64,000 nt of DNA. Origin: Coffea arabica (Eukaryota > Streptophyta > Magnoliopsida > Gentianales > Rubiaceae). Numbering within the stretch: position 1 is the stretch's first letter; every line of letters begins with the position of its first letter. Positions 13,681-24,969 of the stretch are shown here, piece after piece. Location of the stretch: positions 4,588,001 to 4,652,000 of the forward strand of contig NC_092329.1 of the NCBI RefSeq assembly GCF_036785885.1. The letters run 5' to 3'. The notes below the pieces were generated by a model. That model did not search any database and was not told the DNA's origin. It was given only the letters and a program-made list of their open reading frames with translations. Made by a program: the position numbers and the translations under genes.

Positions 13681-13882
13681 AAGATGAAAAGCTCCCACCA
13701 TAACCGAAACATATAACTACCCAACTCCCCCATCTCTTACGCCAACATCAGTAACTTCCTCCCTCTCTCGTGTCTTTTCAGTTGTTGCCCATAATGCCTT
13801 TTTATAGCCATTAACCCCATTTCTTTGCTCTTTTTTTTTTCTTTTTTTTTTCCCCTCTCTTCCTACCTACCTGCTGAAGAAG

Positions 13883-15049
13883 ATGGAAAACGACCAGAGC
13901 AACATTGACGACAAGGGTACCACTTTTGTGGTTGACGCCAGCACTTCAGATTCCCCGACACCTTTAATGACTTGCCCTGACGGTCAAGAAATCTCGCCAC
14001 CAACCCCTACACCGCCATTTCTTGATTCTGCTCCAGGCACTAGTGGGACCAAAAACGTCACCTTTCCAAGCCTGAAGTACCACCAAAAACCCAGGAAAAA
14101 ACGAACCAAGTTGGTCAATATTGCCGAGCATGGGGTTAAGTCTGGTGGGAATATTTCCAAGCCTAAATGTGCCAGAAAGCCTGACCCTAATGCACCCAAG
14201 ATCACCAGGCCCTGCACTGAATGTGGCAAGAAATTTTGGTCATGGAAGGCTCTTTTCGGGCACATGAGATGCCACCCGGAGCGCGAGTGGCGCGGCATTA
14301 ACCCTCCTCCCAATTTCAGCAGGCACCACCACAATGATGCCTCGACATCAGGAACCAAGGAGAATTCTTACTGGATGTCCGAGGAGGATCACGAGGTCGC
14401 CGTGTATTTGTTGATGCTGGCTAATGGCCGTGGTCCTGATGCTGCTGCTGCTGCTGCTCATGAGTCCCCAACTGTGACTACTGCTTGTAATAATGTGGCA
14501 GTTCAAGGAACATCGGAGTCTGATAACGCTGCTGCTTTGATGGGCTGTGGAGATGTTGATGAAAATACTGCTGCTGCTGGTCCTTCTTCCGGCTTGTTGA
14601 ATTGTACGCGATTTGAGTGCTCAAGCTGCAAGAAAGTCTTCGGTTCTCACCAGGCTTTAGGGGGTCATAGGGCTAGTCACAAGAATGTCAAGGGTTGTTT
14701 TGCTATTACTAAAAATGACGGCGAGGAGGAAGACAGGACGGGAGAAGGGGAGGTGGTAAAAGATGGCACTGTAGAAGAGGACAAGATGTTGATGGTATTT
14801 GGGCATAAATGTACCATCTGTTTGAGGGTTTTCTCAAGTGGTCAAGCTTTGGGCGGCCATAAAAGGTGCCACTGGGAGAGAGGGGATGAACCATCAGGAC
14901 TCACTCAGGACCTCAATCCCTTTTCCTCAGGAAAGGAGGGTTCTTCTGGTTTGGACTTGAATTTGCCTGCCCCTGCAGAAGATGATGATTCTTCTTCGTC
15001 CTATTATTCAGGCCTGGCATTAGATTTGCGATTGGGACTCAAGCCCTGA
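13883..15049 (+). CDS. ZAT2/ZAT3-type C2H2 zinc-finger repressor
   Basis: Intronless frame of 388 residues. Three C2H2 fingers are visible: C111-C114-H127-H131 with the variant core KALFGHMRCH, C246-C249-H262-H266 with plant-type QALGGH, and C310-C313-H326-H330 with QALGGH. The C-terminus carries two leucine-rich repression (EAR-type) motifs: LDLNL at 357-361 and LDLRLGL at 380-386. A basic stretch PRKKRTK (about 70-76) may direct nuclear entry. The KALFGHM first finger followed by two QALGGH fingers is the arrangement of Arabidopsis ZAT2/ZAT3-like factors. By family knowledge it should bind DNA in the nucleus and repress transcription through EAR corepressors; the targets are unknown. The leader is strongly CT-rich. 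A MULE ends about 200 bp upstream and may have displaced or supplied regulatory sequence. Confidence 0.93.
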   Translation: MENDQSNIDDKGTTFVVDASTSDSPTPLMTCPDGQEISPPTPTPPFLDSAPGTSGTKNVTFPSLKYHQKPRKKRTKLVNIAEHGVKSGGNISKPKCARKPDPNAPKITRPCTECGKKFWSWKALFGHMRCHPEREWRGINPPPNFSRHHHNDASTSGTKENSYWMSEEDHEVAVYLLMLANGRGPDAAAAAAHESPTVTTACNNVAVQGTSESDNAAALMGCGDVDENTAAAGPSSGLLNCTRFECSSCKKVFGSHQALGGHRASHKNVKGCFAITKNDGEEEDRTGEGEVVKDGTVEEDKMLMVFGHKCTICLRVFSSGQALGGHKRCHWERGDEPSGLTQDLNPFSSGKEGSSGLDLNLPAPAEDDDSSSSYYSGLALDLRLGLKP

Positions 15050-16473
15050 TTAAAGGTCTTTGATTTGCTTTAGTTGATTGCTCTATTTTAGGCATTTGTG
15101 ATACTAATTTGTACGACTTATATTACTATTAGATAGTTGAAAAGAGTTTCTTCATGGCTGCAAATTGGAAGCCAAAGAACTCCACTGAATGTATTACTAA
15201 TTCATCGAAGCTATACTTCTCAGAACTACTAGTTCCTAATACACACAGTGTTACCAAGTAGTGGTGGTGCAATTGCTGAAGCATTTAAACAGACATTCAT
15301 ACACTGTTCTCAGTATATAATGTTTCTTATGGTTGGTCGTTATTGAACCCTCGGTCCTTTATATACATCTAGTTGATGATATAGTGCATAATGTTTCTTA
15401 TGTTTGGTCGTTATTGAATCCTCAGCCCTTTATATACATCTAGTTGACGATATAGTGCATAATGGGCCCTGTTTGACATGTCTTGTTTTTATGTTAATGC
15501 TTTTTAGGTTCTTTCCTTTTCTGTTATGACAACTTACTGTAGCTGCCAATATTTATTGGAATACAGGGGAACAAAATCCTGTTCCTAGACATTTCTTCCC
15601 TAGCATGTTCACCTAATTAGCTACTGATGATTGGATTGTTTGACTTCATTTTAGAGGGAATTGCCAATTTGCTACTCGACATGGTTAAGGTTCTTTAATA
15701 CTTACAGTTCTTGCCTGTTTAGCTGTGTGTCTTCTTGAATCTCTTTCTGTTATGTCTCTCCAAGCTCTTACATAGCACACTATTGGAGAGCCATATGATT
15801 GAATTCCAGCATGGTTTAGGTGACATTTGAGAGATTGATTAAGCAGAAATCAGCTGGATTCATAAAAAGATTATAGACAATTTATAGTCAATAGTGCTGG
15901 CTCAACCTGACGTAAAATAAAAAGGCAATTTTTGAATATAAATCCTAGAACAATATGCCAAATTGCAGAGAGTTATAGCTATTAGCATGAGAAATAAGTG
16001 GTGTAGGGTGAATGTCCTACTGTAGATTAGCTTTCAGATTTAGTAGGCCAAAAAAAATCTGATGAAATGGTTCACTTCACTTGGTGAGTATGTCGTCAGC
16101 CTATTAGAAAATCAGCAGTTTCCTTTGTTTGAGCATACTTTTGTTAAATAACATAGAAAATTGACCTGCCTTATTATACAAGTTAGTGAAACCCAATAGT
16201 GCTTGAGATTTTTGTTTTCCACTTTTTTAAGCAATAGTGTGTTAGATTTACATTGAAGGAGTTTATAGATGATCATACGCCAACATGTGACAACGGCTGT
16301 CTCCATGTCAGAGGATATAGATCAGAAACAAAATGAATCAAATAATCAAGTCTCCCTGTTAAAAAAAAAATTTGGTTTTTTCTTTTTATGTTAAAAAAAT
16401 TGGTTATACTTCTTTTAGACAAACAAACTTTAATCTCGGCGCTACTTATAAAAAAATTGGATTTAAACCACAA
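15050..16473. other. 3' flank of the zinc-finger gene and spacer
   Basis: Besides the probable 3'UTR, this stretch holds a 71-bp tandem duplication (15317-15458). No coding sequence can be supported. The last 200 bases before 16474 probably include the 3'UTR of the minus-strand sulfotransferase gene. Confidence 0.4.
15317..15458. repeat. Tandem duplication, 71-bp unit
   Basis: Two adjacent copies (15317-15387 and 15388-15458), both starting ATAATGTTTCTTATG, differ at only a few positions. A third copy starts (ATAATG) and stops at 15464. Confidence 0.9.
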
Positions 16474-18566
16474 TCAGTAATCTGAATTCAGGAAGCGTTC
16501 ATATGGTGTTCCCTTTAAAGCTCTCTGCACATCTTCTCCATTCTTGATCTGCGTTGATAATGAGCCAGAGTGTATCTTAACCTGATGGCTACTCAGGTTT
16601 CTGTGTGGTAGCTTCAGGAAGTCCTGAACATCTATTAGTTTCTGTGAAAGCCATTTATGACAAGCTCATTAGGCACATTACTAGTTGCATAGGTCGAAAG
16701 CTTTTAAGAGATGCTCTTACCGTGTGGTTTCTGACAACATCCTCATAGTAGAGGACAATGTGTCTAGTGGTTTTGAAATATTCCAGAGCCCTGGCGGTAG
16801 TCTGTTCTTCTTTCTTGAGATTAGGTACAAGTCGTGTGGTATTGATTGAAGGCTTGTAACTCGCAAGTACTTGAGCCTTGTTGAAGAATTAAAATCAGAA
16901 AGCTAGGAGGTAAGGCAGAAACCAGCATAACTTAGTTAAAAGCTAGGAGAATTTAAGAGGAAGGAAGGAAGGAATCTGGACCTCTTGTGGTGAATGCACA
17001 TGAGATTTGTGCGTTCCGTTCAACAATTTAGCATCTTTGTCATAGACATTTGCAATCAGGGATATCATTCTGCGCAGATGATTTCTTCTGAAGAGATATA
17101 TTGCATGTACACCTCTCTTCTTGAAGTATTCTGCTATCCCTTCATGGTACTCTGTCAATCCCTTCAAAAGGTTCACAGTTTGTAAAGTTCAAATGGCACA
17201 GAACTTTCACGAATTGTTTTCAGAAATTGACAGGCCTACATTTGACAAAAGGAACTACTGTAATTTCACTTCACAGCAGCAAATTTCCACTGACAAATCA
17301 AGTCAAGAACATTCTGCTTCAGGAACTATATCAAAATCTCTTTAATGACATTTTTTGAGTTTGTGTGATTCAAGCTTTACAGCATGTTCCCTCCTTTTAG
17401 CTGGTACTGCACTAAAAGCTTGTGCTGGCTTCATTTGAAAATATCTGATAATAAGAAGGAATTTTCTTTGTGCACTTATTGGCCATTGGCAAGAAGTACT
17501 TTGCAGTAATCAGTTCCAATGGGAGCAGACATTCACAAAAATTGCTGGTATTGATGAGCTTCTCATTGTGGTGGAAATGGAATACGTCGATGTAGATAAT
17601 TAACCTCTAATGGCCATCACGGCTAGCAATGCCTCCTTAATAGATGAACTAAAGACAAGTTTTTGTCATAGTTCCAGTTAAATGTAGTCTGAAGATGAAG
17701 ACTGAAATAATGCAGATTATCATATTTATCGAGGGCTCAAAACTTGCAATTAAGACCTCAAGCTATTGATGAAGAAAGAGAAAACTATGCAACAACATTG
17801 GCAAAAAAGGGTAAAATGCAGCATTTTCACTACGTCAACCAGAGCTTGGTTGTGAGCTACTAACCTGGTTAAGCATCCATTTAAACCCGACTGCAGCTGA
17901 ACACTCATTCTTTGATGCGCTGCTGTACCAGTCCAGATTGTATACCTTATCCATAATCCCATATATCACAGATAAGTTCCTCCTCCTATCTCTTGCCCCA
18001 AAGATTTCACCATTTGAGCTGACATTCTCATGGCTATTTAACAATGTCTCAAACCATCCACTGCCAGATCTCTGCATCGATATGATAGCAAAAAATTTTA
18101 CTGGATTGCAGGCACATTCTTGCCTACATTGAGATCAGACCAATTAATTGTGAACAATCCAGATCTTTTCAGAAACTAAAATGAGTTTCCTATTTACCTG
18201 CTAAAGGTTTTGGGTTCTGGAAAATGTAGATATGCAGTTTCACTTATTTCAATTCCAGAAGCTGGGCATTGTTTTTGAATCTGTTTGAGTTTTAGCAAAT
18301 TACTATCCCTGAAATAAGCCATTTGCGTTGTACAAATTGAGAAAATGTACACTCCACAAACCATACTGAAGAGTAAGACCGCCATTCTCAATAGCAATGG
18401 AGATTTCTTTGGTGTCTTTATCACCAGTCTATCCTGTATTCATTAAAGATTAAAGATTTGTTAGTTCTTCTGGAATGCCAAAAAGGGCCGCCTATTATAG
18501 TATGAATCTGGTTTAATATAACATGAAAGTATTAAAGGGACGCTGCATCTGTAGAAAGCATACCAT
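16474..18566 (-). CDS. Type II membrane sulfotransferase-like protein
   Basis: Minus-strand exons join to 333 residues: 18566-18564 (ATG only), 18433-18198, 18123-17865, 17161-16982, 16876-16721, 16641-16474. Residues 15-35 are one hydrophobic segment after a short basic N-terminus, as in Golgi type II enzymes. RSGSGWFE at 98-105 matches the 5'-phosphosulfate loop of sulfotransferases (PAPS binding). FRRNHLRRMIS at 190-200 matches the 3'-phosphate-binding region. The C-terminus (QDFLKLP, LKGTPYERFL) matches the plant NodH-like P-loop family. Sulfate transfer from PAPS to an unknown acceptor is inferred. The start is unusual: the only in-frame ATG upstream lies directly at a donor (ATG|GTATGC), with an in-frame TAA 48 bases before it. 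If that exon is wrong, translation could start at Met18. The exon 4 donor (GAG|GTCCAG) and the acceptor before Gly167 are weak but fit the family alignment. Confidence 0.82.
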
Positions 18567-19749
18567 GTAAAAGACACAAGCTAAACTGAAGCTTCCACCT
18601 AAAATTTTCCATTAAACTGTGAAGGGCAGAATCAGAAGAAGAATATAGAAACAAAAGTAATTTGTTTCTTTTCTTTTATTTTTTTTTTACTGGTTATTTT
18701 TTCACTTACGCAAGAACAGTTAGAGAAATGAGGAAAAAGAAATGGTCAGCGTGAGGCTACTAGGACAAGATCAAATCTGACCATGAGCAAAATCCACTCT
18801 CCTCATGAGGTTCAACAACTCCCATGAGTAGTCAAGAAGAATAAAAGCCCTTAGAGTGCGTGATCCGGGTTTTTTCTGGCCGGATTACAAGTTGACAAAT
18901 GAACTTATTTCCCATAAATCTAGGTCCAAAAGAACTGAACTTGACCGTTAAAGCTGGAAATAGACATGAAACTGAGAATAGAAAAAGCAAGTGGCACTTG
19001 TACCTCAAAGACCTTAATCAACAAGGATATTTCCTGAGCCGTCTTTCAGGAAATGTGGAAGAACATAAAGACGCTTTAAAAAGAAAAGAAAAGAAAAGAA
19101 AATGGTGGGGTATAGCTTGTTTTTCTTCCTCAAACTTCACCACTGGTATAGTTATGTTGGTTGAACACTGGAGATGACAATTTGAACACTCGTCATTTCA
19201 ATTGTTTCATACTATTCCACAAGTGGAGCTCTTTTCCGAGTATTTCAATGGTTTTGGTTTGTTTTTTGTTTACATCTTAATCTAAACACCTATAATTATA
19301 AATGCAGGTTCCAAGAATGGCAATGTTAATGGCCAAAGTTTTGCGATCGAGTGATGGAATAACTACAACCGACCGAATTTGTGTCTAGTTTTCCAATTCT
19401 TGTGTACAATGGATTTGGTAAAAGCACAAAATTTTTGTTGATAACATAACTCAAATGCATAAAAATTTCAGGTGTAGACTTCACATTTATAGCTACGAAC
19501 GTCCATCAATTGCGAATAGCATCAGGCAAAAATAGTTTATAAGGCAGACTATACTATTCTTGGGCATGTGTAAGGAAAGAATCATGAGCCAGTAATATAC
19601 TAAGCTTATCCAGCAATTGTTAAATTACAACTTGATTTTCTTGCAGATGAGTTTGCAAACCAGTTGGTCCAACTTTCTTGTAAATTTCGTCAATTTTATG
19701 TCGCCAGGAGAAAACCATTCACATAAATAAAACTATCCTAACTTCCACT

Positions 19750-20030
19750 CAACTTTCTTGAAGAATTTCTGAAGCAGAAAAATTCAACGTCAGTTGTCTG
19801 TGAGTCTTCTTCTTGTCGACTTAATCAACAATGGCTTCCTTGCAGGAATTTTGTCCTCCGGGGTCCAAGTCAAACACCTCAGTTCCAAAGTGAACTACTG
19901 CCCACAGTCCGGCGTCCAAATTTGACGGCTATAAGGCCCATGGCCACAATGAGATATTAGTACTAATATTTATATACACTCTGACGGCCAAATTTGACGG
20001 CCACGAGGCCCACCAGCCACAAGTACATTT
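19750..20030. repeat. Diverged dispersed repeat, copy A
   Basis: It shares with 21375-21610, in the same orientation, the order: AGAA-TTCT, GCAGAA-AATTCAA, TCAGTTGTCTGT, GTCGACTT-ATC-ACAAT, CTTNCTGCA, and a distal GGCGTCCAAATTTGACGGC block. The distal block occurs a second time within this copy, at about 19980-20015. The family is unknown. Confidence 0.6.
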
Positions 20031-20135
20031 CTTGGCAATGTTTTAATCTGATTTCTGGATTTTAATGCAGAAGTTTTTTCATCCATACAAATTGATTAAT
20101 GAAGCCTACAATGCCTTAACAAGTCCTAGAATCTA

Positions 20136-20154
20136 ACACACACACACACACACA
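20136..20154. repeat. (CA)n microsatellite
   Basis: About nine CA units, directly visible. Confidence 0.85.
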
Positions 20155-21374
20155 TAAGCGTATAAAATCTGGAATTTTTTACTATTTTTTTAGAGCAAAT
20201 TTTATATGCATTGATAATGTATGCATTATTAGCGTCGTTGAATTCATGATATATGTGTAAAAGTTGAATTTTAAATTTAAATTTTATATAATTATGATTC
20301 ATTCAACGCAGTAGACAGTGTATAAACTGCCGGTATGTATAAAAGATTATTTGCATTCTTTTATGGCACTGAATACTAGAAGCTCAAAAGGGCCAAGAGC
20401 AATTGGGAGAGTGGGTGGAATTCTAAAAGGAGTGAGAGTGTTGAAAATAATGAATGTCTTCATATATGTCATTGCCAAAGTGCATTCCATGTCTCAATTT
20501 TCAGTAATTAATAGCACACCATGTTGACCTGAAAACTGTGACGTGTTTTTTGGTACTTATATAGGAGTGTCACCATTGAATTCACTAATTAGTGCCAAAT
20601 GCATCTTCTTAAAATATGAAATGGGCATTGACTTGAGTTAGTAGAACAGTGTATGCAGTAGCATATGATAAACATAAAAATAATTAATGTTGTTTTGGGA
20701 TGAACATTTTAAAAAAAAAAAAAAATTATGTCTGATTTTAGTCACCATGCTAGCTGGTGCCTACTCCTAAATCCCAACTTCCAAGTGCAATCAAGCTGTG
20801 TAGTGTCGGTGGAACTTTTCAAGGGCTTCTGCAATTGTCTACGACATGTAAAAAAAAAAAAACACAATCTAAAATTTAATGTCTTCCGTCTAAATTCAAG
20901 TACATCAATCTCTCAACCTTGAACTGTTCTTTGTGGGATGGTACAAGATTAACACCTGTCTATTTCAGCTGTTCCATCCATACAACTTGCAGCATGGATC
21001 CTGAGGAATTTGACACTTTCTTAGAAATCCTAACTCAGATTTTTCAACCATTGGGGCTTGTTGTGCATTTACTAAGAATGAAGCCCCATCGATGATAAAA
21101 AAAAAAAAAAAAGTTTGATGTTTGTTGCGCCAAGAAGTCTTTGCCATTAAATATACACAAGACTATTCCGGTGTATAATCGTCCAGTTGATAAAAGAAAA
21201 AGACGTAAAAAAAAAAAATCTATATTTGGATGCAGTTGGGCCAATTTCTTGGATCTTGTATATAAAATTGATGTTAATGGGGAGAAAAATATCACAAGCT
21301 TATTCCAATTCCAAATTATTGGAAGCATTTAAGTTCACTTGGATATTTTCTGGGATGGCTTCATATGACCGCTA

Positions 21375-21610
21375 ATGTAATATGGCAGAAATTCTACAGC
21401 TGCAGAAGAATTCAAGGATCAGTTGTCTATTTTGCTGTCTGTCGACTTCATCCACAATAAGCTTTTCTGCAAGATTTCTGCGATTCTTCATACTTTTCTG
21501 CGATTTCTGGAAGAGATGGTCAAACAGCTCACTCCAAGAGAACCTGCTTTCTGCTGTGCGACGTCCAAATTTGACTGCCCAAAGGCCACCGTGACATCTG
21601 CGTCGTTCCT
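21375..21610. repeat. Diverged dispersed repeat, copy B
   Basis: Second copy of the block described at 19750-20030, including GCAGAAGAATTCAAGGATCA, CAGTTGTCTA, TGTCGACTTCATCCACAATA and CGACGTCCAAATTTGACTGC. Spacing differs through indels, so the copies are old. Confidence 0.6.
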
Positions 21611-22172
21611 CCATGCATATTTTGGTACTCTTTTTTAAGCAAATGCGCATCCTCGATACATGTTCTCAAAAGAATAAAGAACGATGAATGAATTAGTAGG
21701 ATGAAGAACAAAAAAGCAATAAAATGCTACTCACGTACCATGATTAAGTGCTCTCCACTCTATTTATCAATATTTTTCTGTACATGAATTTGATGTTTTC
21801 CTGGACAGATGGTATCCCTTTTCTGATATACTAAAGTGACATTGAACAATTTCTACTCTTAACTGAATACTATTACTTGTGTCTTGCAAATATTTTAGAA
21901 GTTGACTATTTCGGTATTGTGCACAACTGTAATGTAATTTTGACACAAACTATGTAGTTTACGATCCAATTGCCCAGAAACAAGACAAGAAATCGAATAG
22001 ATTAACTCGTATGATCAACTACTAACTTCGAACGCTTCAACACTCCTAAAAACTAACGACCGATCTCCGACCATTGCCCCCACGCTTCCCCCTTCCCCTG
22101 GCTGCCCTGAAATTTGAAGCGTTTCTGCTACCTCCAAAATTGTTCAAATTTTACAGTTACCCACAAAAAAAA

Positions 22173-22262
22173 AAAAAAATTATTATAAGTGGAAGAATTT
22201 GAACTCGAAATCTCTTACTTATACTCCTTTCTCCCTTCCTCCGACATTTAGACAATAGAATT
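22173..22262 (-). mobile_element. Possible SINE remnant
   Basis: On the minus strand it reads GTAAGAGATTTCGAGTTCAA followed by ATTCTTCC, which resembles the B box of tRNA-derived SINEs (GGTTCRANNCC). It ends in a run of T. No target duplication was seen, so this is tentative. Confidence 0.3.
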
Positions 22263-22311
22263 TGGAAATAAAAAAAAAAAATTGGACCATGCTATTGTTA
22301 TTTTCTTTCTT

Positions 22312-22442
22312 TAAAAAAAATTTTTTTTTTTTAACGGCGGAAAGGTAGGATTTAAGAAGCAGGAGAGGAGACAGAGGAATTTGATTCTAAGACATTTAAT
22401 TCTTGAGATCTCAATCTTAGCTATTAGACTAAAACATTCTCG
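22312..22442 (-). mobile_element. SINE-like retroposon with 21-bp target duplication
   Basis: A 131-bp insert is flanked by a perfect 21-bp direct repeat beginning GCTATTGTTATT (22291-22311 and 22443-22463). On the minus strand it ends in a run of about 14 A followed by T/A-rich sequence. Its head carries weak tRNA-like boxes (TAGTCTAATAGCTAAG; AGAATCAAATTCC). Target duplications of this length with an A-rich tail indicate LINE-type retroposition. Confidence 0.7.
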
Positions 22443-22895
22443 GCTATTGTTATTTTCTTTCTTATAAATATTAATTTACTTAATATTTAACCTTTTTTCA
22501 TATGTCAGAGTATATGGAATACGTGCGAAACAAACATTCACTTGCGAATTTCGCCGTGTGTACTTTTATATACTAGAATTGAATGCAAAATTTGTTACTT
22601 TTGCCGCTTTTGGAAAAAAAAAAAAAGAATGTAAATTTTGTGGTTTTATGTGGAATATTTCTATTATGTATTTTTATACCATTAAATGCATTGCTAACTA
22701 CCCGTACTAGTCAAGTAACATTTATTATAAATGACAGCTGAAGACAGTTTCTTTTACTTTGCAATATTTAGTGAGTAAATGTTGCACACCTATTAGACAC
22801 AAACTTCAACAAATAATTAGTTGTACAAAAAATTCAGAATCCACACATTGTAAAAATATGTTACATTTATTGCACCATTCAACAACAATCCTAAG

Positions 22896-23437
22896 TAGGG
22901 CTGTCAACGGATCGAGTTTAGGCCCAAACCCGATTCATTTTTCTAGATACAAAATAAGTGATAGATCCGGTTACTCGAATATAACCCGAATCCATTTTAT
23001 CTATAAACTAAATGGATAAGATATAAATTTACATGTTCCGACTCGTTCTGAACCCGAATCTGACTAGTAATTATTTTAATAAAAAATTATATATTTAATT
23101 AAAGTTTGCTACTTATTTTTAAATCAAAAAAGATTTTCTATAAATTAAATTATTGTTAGAAGTAAATTAATTATATTGTTAATATTGTATTGATAAATTT
23201 TATGTACAAATAAAAATTATAGTACTTAGTTAAATTTTAAAAATGGATATATCTAACTTGGATCCGAATCTGACCGAGTCCAAATATAAACCTATATATT
23301 GAGACTCGTCCTGATCTTTTTCAAAAAAAAAAAAGAATCGTCCGGATCTAGATCTGAATTCAAATCTTTTCATTACATATTAATCTAGGTCTGAAATTAT
23401 CAATTTTGACTCGAATTCAACCCCGTTAACACCTTTA
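22896..23437. mobile_element. hAT-type MITE, 542 bp
   Basis: Left end TAGGGCTGTCAACGGATCGA; minus-strand right end TAAAGGTGTTAACGGGGTTG. Eight-base flanks ATCCTAAG (22888-22895) and GTCCAAAG (23438-23445) match at 6 of 8. The interior is AT-rich with repeated 'CCCGAATCCG'-like words and no coding potential. Ends and duplication size fit non-autonomous hAT elements. Confidence 0.65.
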
Positions 23438-23638
23438 GTCCAAAGCTCCTAGCTTCGCTGGGAGTGGCAACCATAACTAAAATTTTAGATGTAGAAGTAC
23501 TTTTGAGCCTTTTGCTTGATACTAAGTTCACTACTGAAAAACAATTTAAAATAAAACATATGCATCTTTTTCACTAATAATTGAAACAACTTGAGGAAAC
23601 AATTATGACGACATTGACGAGAATACGATATTTGATTT

Positions 23639-23902
23639 TTTTTTTTTGTTGGACACGATAGATTCGAATCTATACTTACTCCTACTCTATACTAGGGGGA
23701 GAAGATGATCCAAAGGGGTCGAGAAGAAAACTCGAGGGGACTGAACTATCACCGATCCAAACGAGTACCACGCACCCTCTAGTGAAAATTTTCAAAAAAT
23801 TTTGAATTTTTTAGAATGCAGGCCAAGGGATTTGATCCCTTGACTTATATTCAAGTAGAGTTTTAAAGCTCTCTTAATGGTCAATTACTAGAATAGTTGA
23901 TT
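23639..23902 (-). mobile_element. tRNA-derived SINE with 16-bp target duplication
   Basis: A 264-bp insert lies between perfect direct repeats ATACGATATTTGATTT (23623-23638 and 23903-23918). On the minus strand the 5' part has a B-box-like GGGATCAAATCCC (23839-23827) and a weaker upstream A-box-like stretch. The 3' end is A-rich (a T run at about 23637-23648 on the plus strand). The structure is that of a plant SINE. Confidence 0.75.
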
Positions 23903-24082
23903 ATACGATATTTGATTTAATCGGGGGTTCTTTTACTTTGATATAGTACATTTGACCTTTGGCATAAGCTATTGAATTTCGCCATTTTCTCGCCCCCCTT
24001 ATCCAATTTTTTTTTAAAAATTGAGAATTTCATTAGTTAGGTAACTACGGTATGGGACAGGCAACTGGAGTCTTATAATGAC

Positions 24083-24961
24083 TAGGACTGTCAATGGGGT
24101 TGGGTCAGCCCGAACTCGGCTCGCTCGGCCCGACAGAAAGCCCGATGAACCCGATCATTTAGTGAGCCGGTCTGAGTCTGAACCTAAAAATTAGACCCAA
24201 ATTAAATGTGAGCCGAAATTGGGCCTTATTAGGCTCAAACCCGATATAGGCCCGGCCCTTTAATTATCTATATATATAATATTTATATTTTGATATTATG
24301 TATAATTATATATCCAAATATATTATTACTAAATACTAAATATATACATAAATTACAAAACACAAAAATACATCTAAAAACTCTTTCATGAGCTTTCTTG
24401 AGAGCCAATATTGGTAATGCATAACTAAATCTCTAATTTTTCTTATTGGTTGAGTAAATTTTTGTATTGGCATAATATTGGTTAATTTTTTTTTGGTCTA
24501 CAAACACAAAAATCATCAAACATATTTGGATTTAAATCACAAGATTATAAAAAAAGTTTCAACTTTTAAAGATGTATTGGCTTATGATCGCATGTTTTAT
24601 TACTCTTTTGCATGCATTTTGAATGGATTAAATATATATATTGTTGAAAAAATTTTGGTTTTTATACGTTTTAAGAACTATTATTTGTTCATGTTTAGTT
24701 TTAATATTATAGTCTTGTAAATGTTAAATTAGTTTTACAACTTAATAGTTATAGTAATTATATTAAGAAAATTAAGGAGTAATAAGTGAGCTTGGACTAA
24801 ACCCGATTAAGGTTCACAATCCGAATATTATGTGAGCTGAGTATGAACTTTACATTTACGAACCCGAAACTCATAGCCCGAAGCCTGAAAATGATTCAAA
24901 TTAAATGAGTTGAACTTGAGCTCATTAAAGCCCGGCTCATTAGGCCTGATTGACAGGCCTA
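24083..24961. mobile_element. hAT-type non-autonomous element, 879 bp
   Basis: Terminal repeats TAGGACTGTCAAT (left) and TAGGCCTGTCAAT (minus-strand right) match at 12 of 13. The 8-bp flanks are ATAATGAC (24075-24082) and ATAATGAA (24962-24969), 7 of 8 identical. Subterminal regions repeat 'CCCGA' and 'GGCTC' words. No transposase is visible. Confidence 0.8.
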
Positions 24962-24969
24962 ATAATGAA

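Larger units (their letters stand above)
18567..22290. other. Promoter side of the sulfotransferase gene and repeat-bearing spacer
   Basis: No gene is supported. The stretch contains the two copies of a diverged dispersed repeat, a CA microsatellite (20136-20154), A homopolymers (about 20710, 21098, 21208) and a 16-bp palindrome ATATTAGTACTAATAT at 19954-19969. The minus-strand frame at 21372-21650 lies over one repeat copy and has no recognisable domain. Confidence 0.4.

Noticed and set aside
14430-14460. GCT repeats in the zinc-finger gene as a sequencing artefact
   Set aside because: They encode an in-frame Ala run common in such linkers, and the frame is intact on both sides.
23650-23665. 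GATTCGAATC, suspected tRNA T-loop
   Set aside because: It is a short palindrome near the 3' end of a SINE; no cloverleaf can be built around it.
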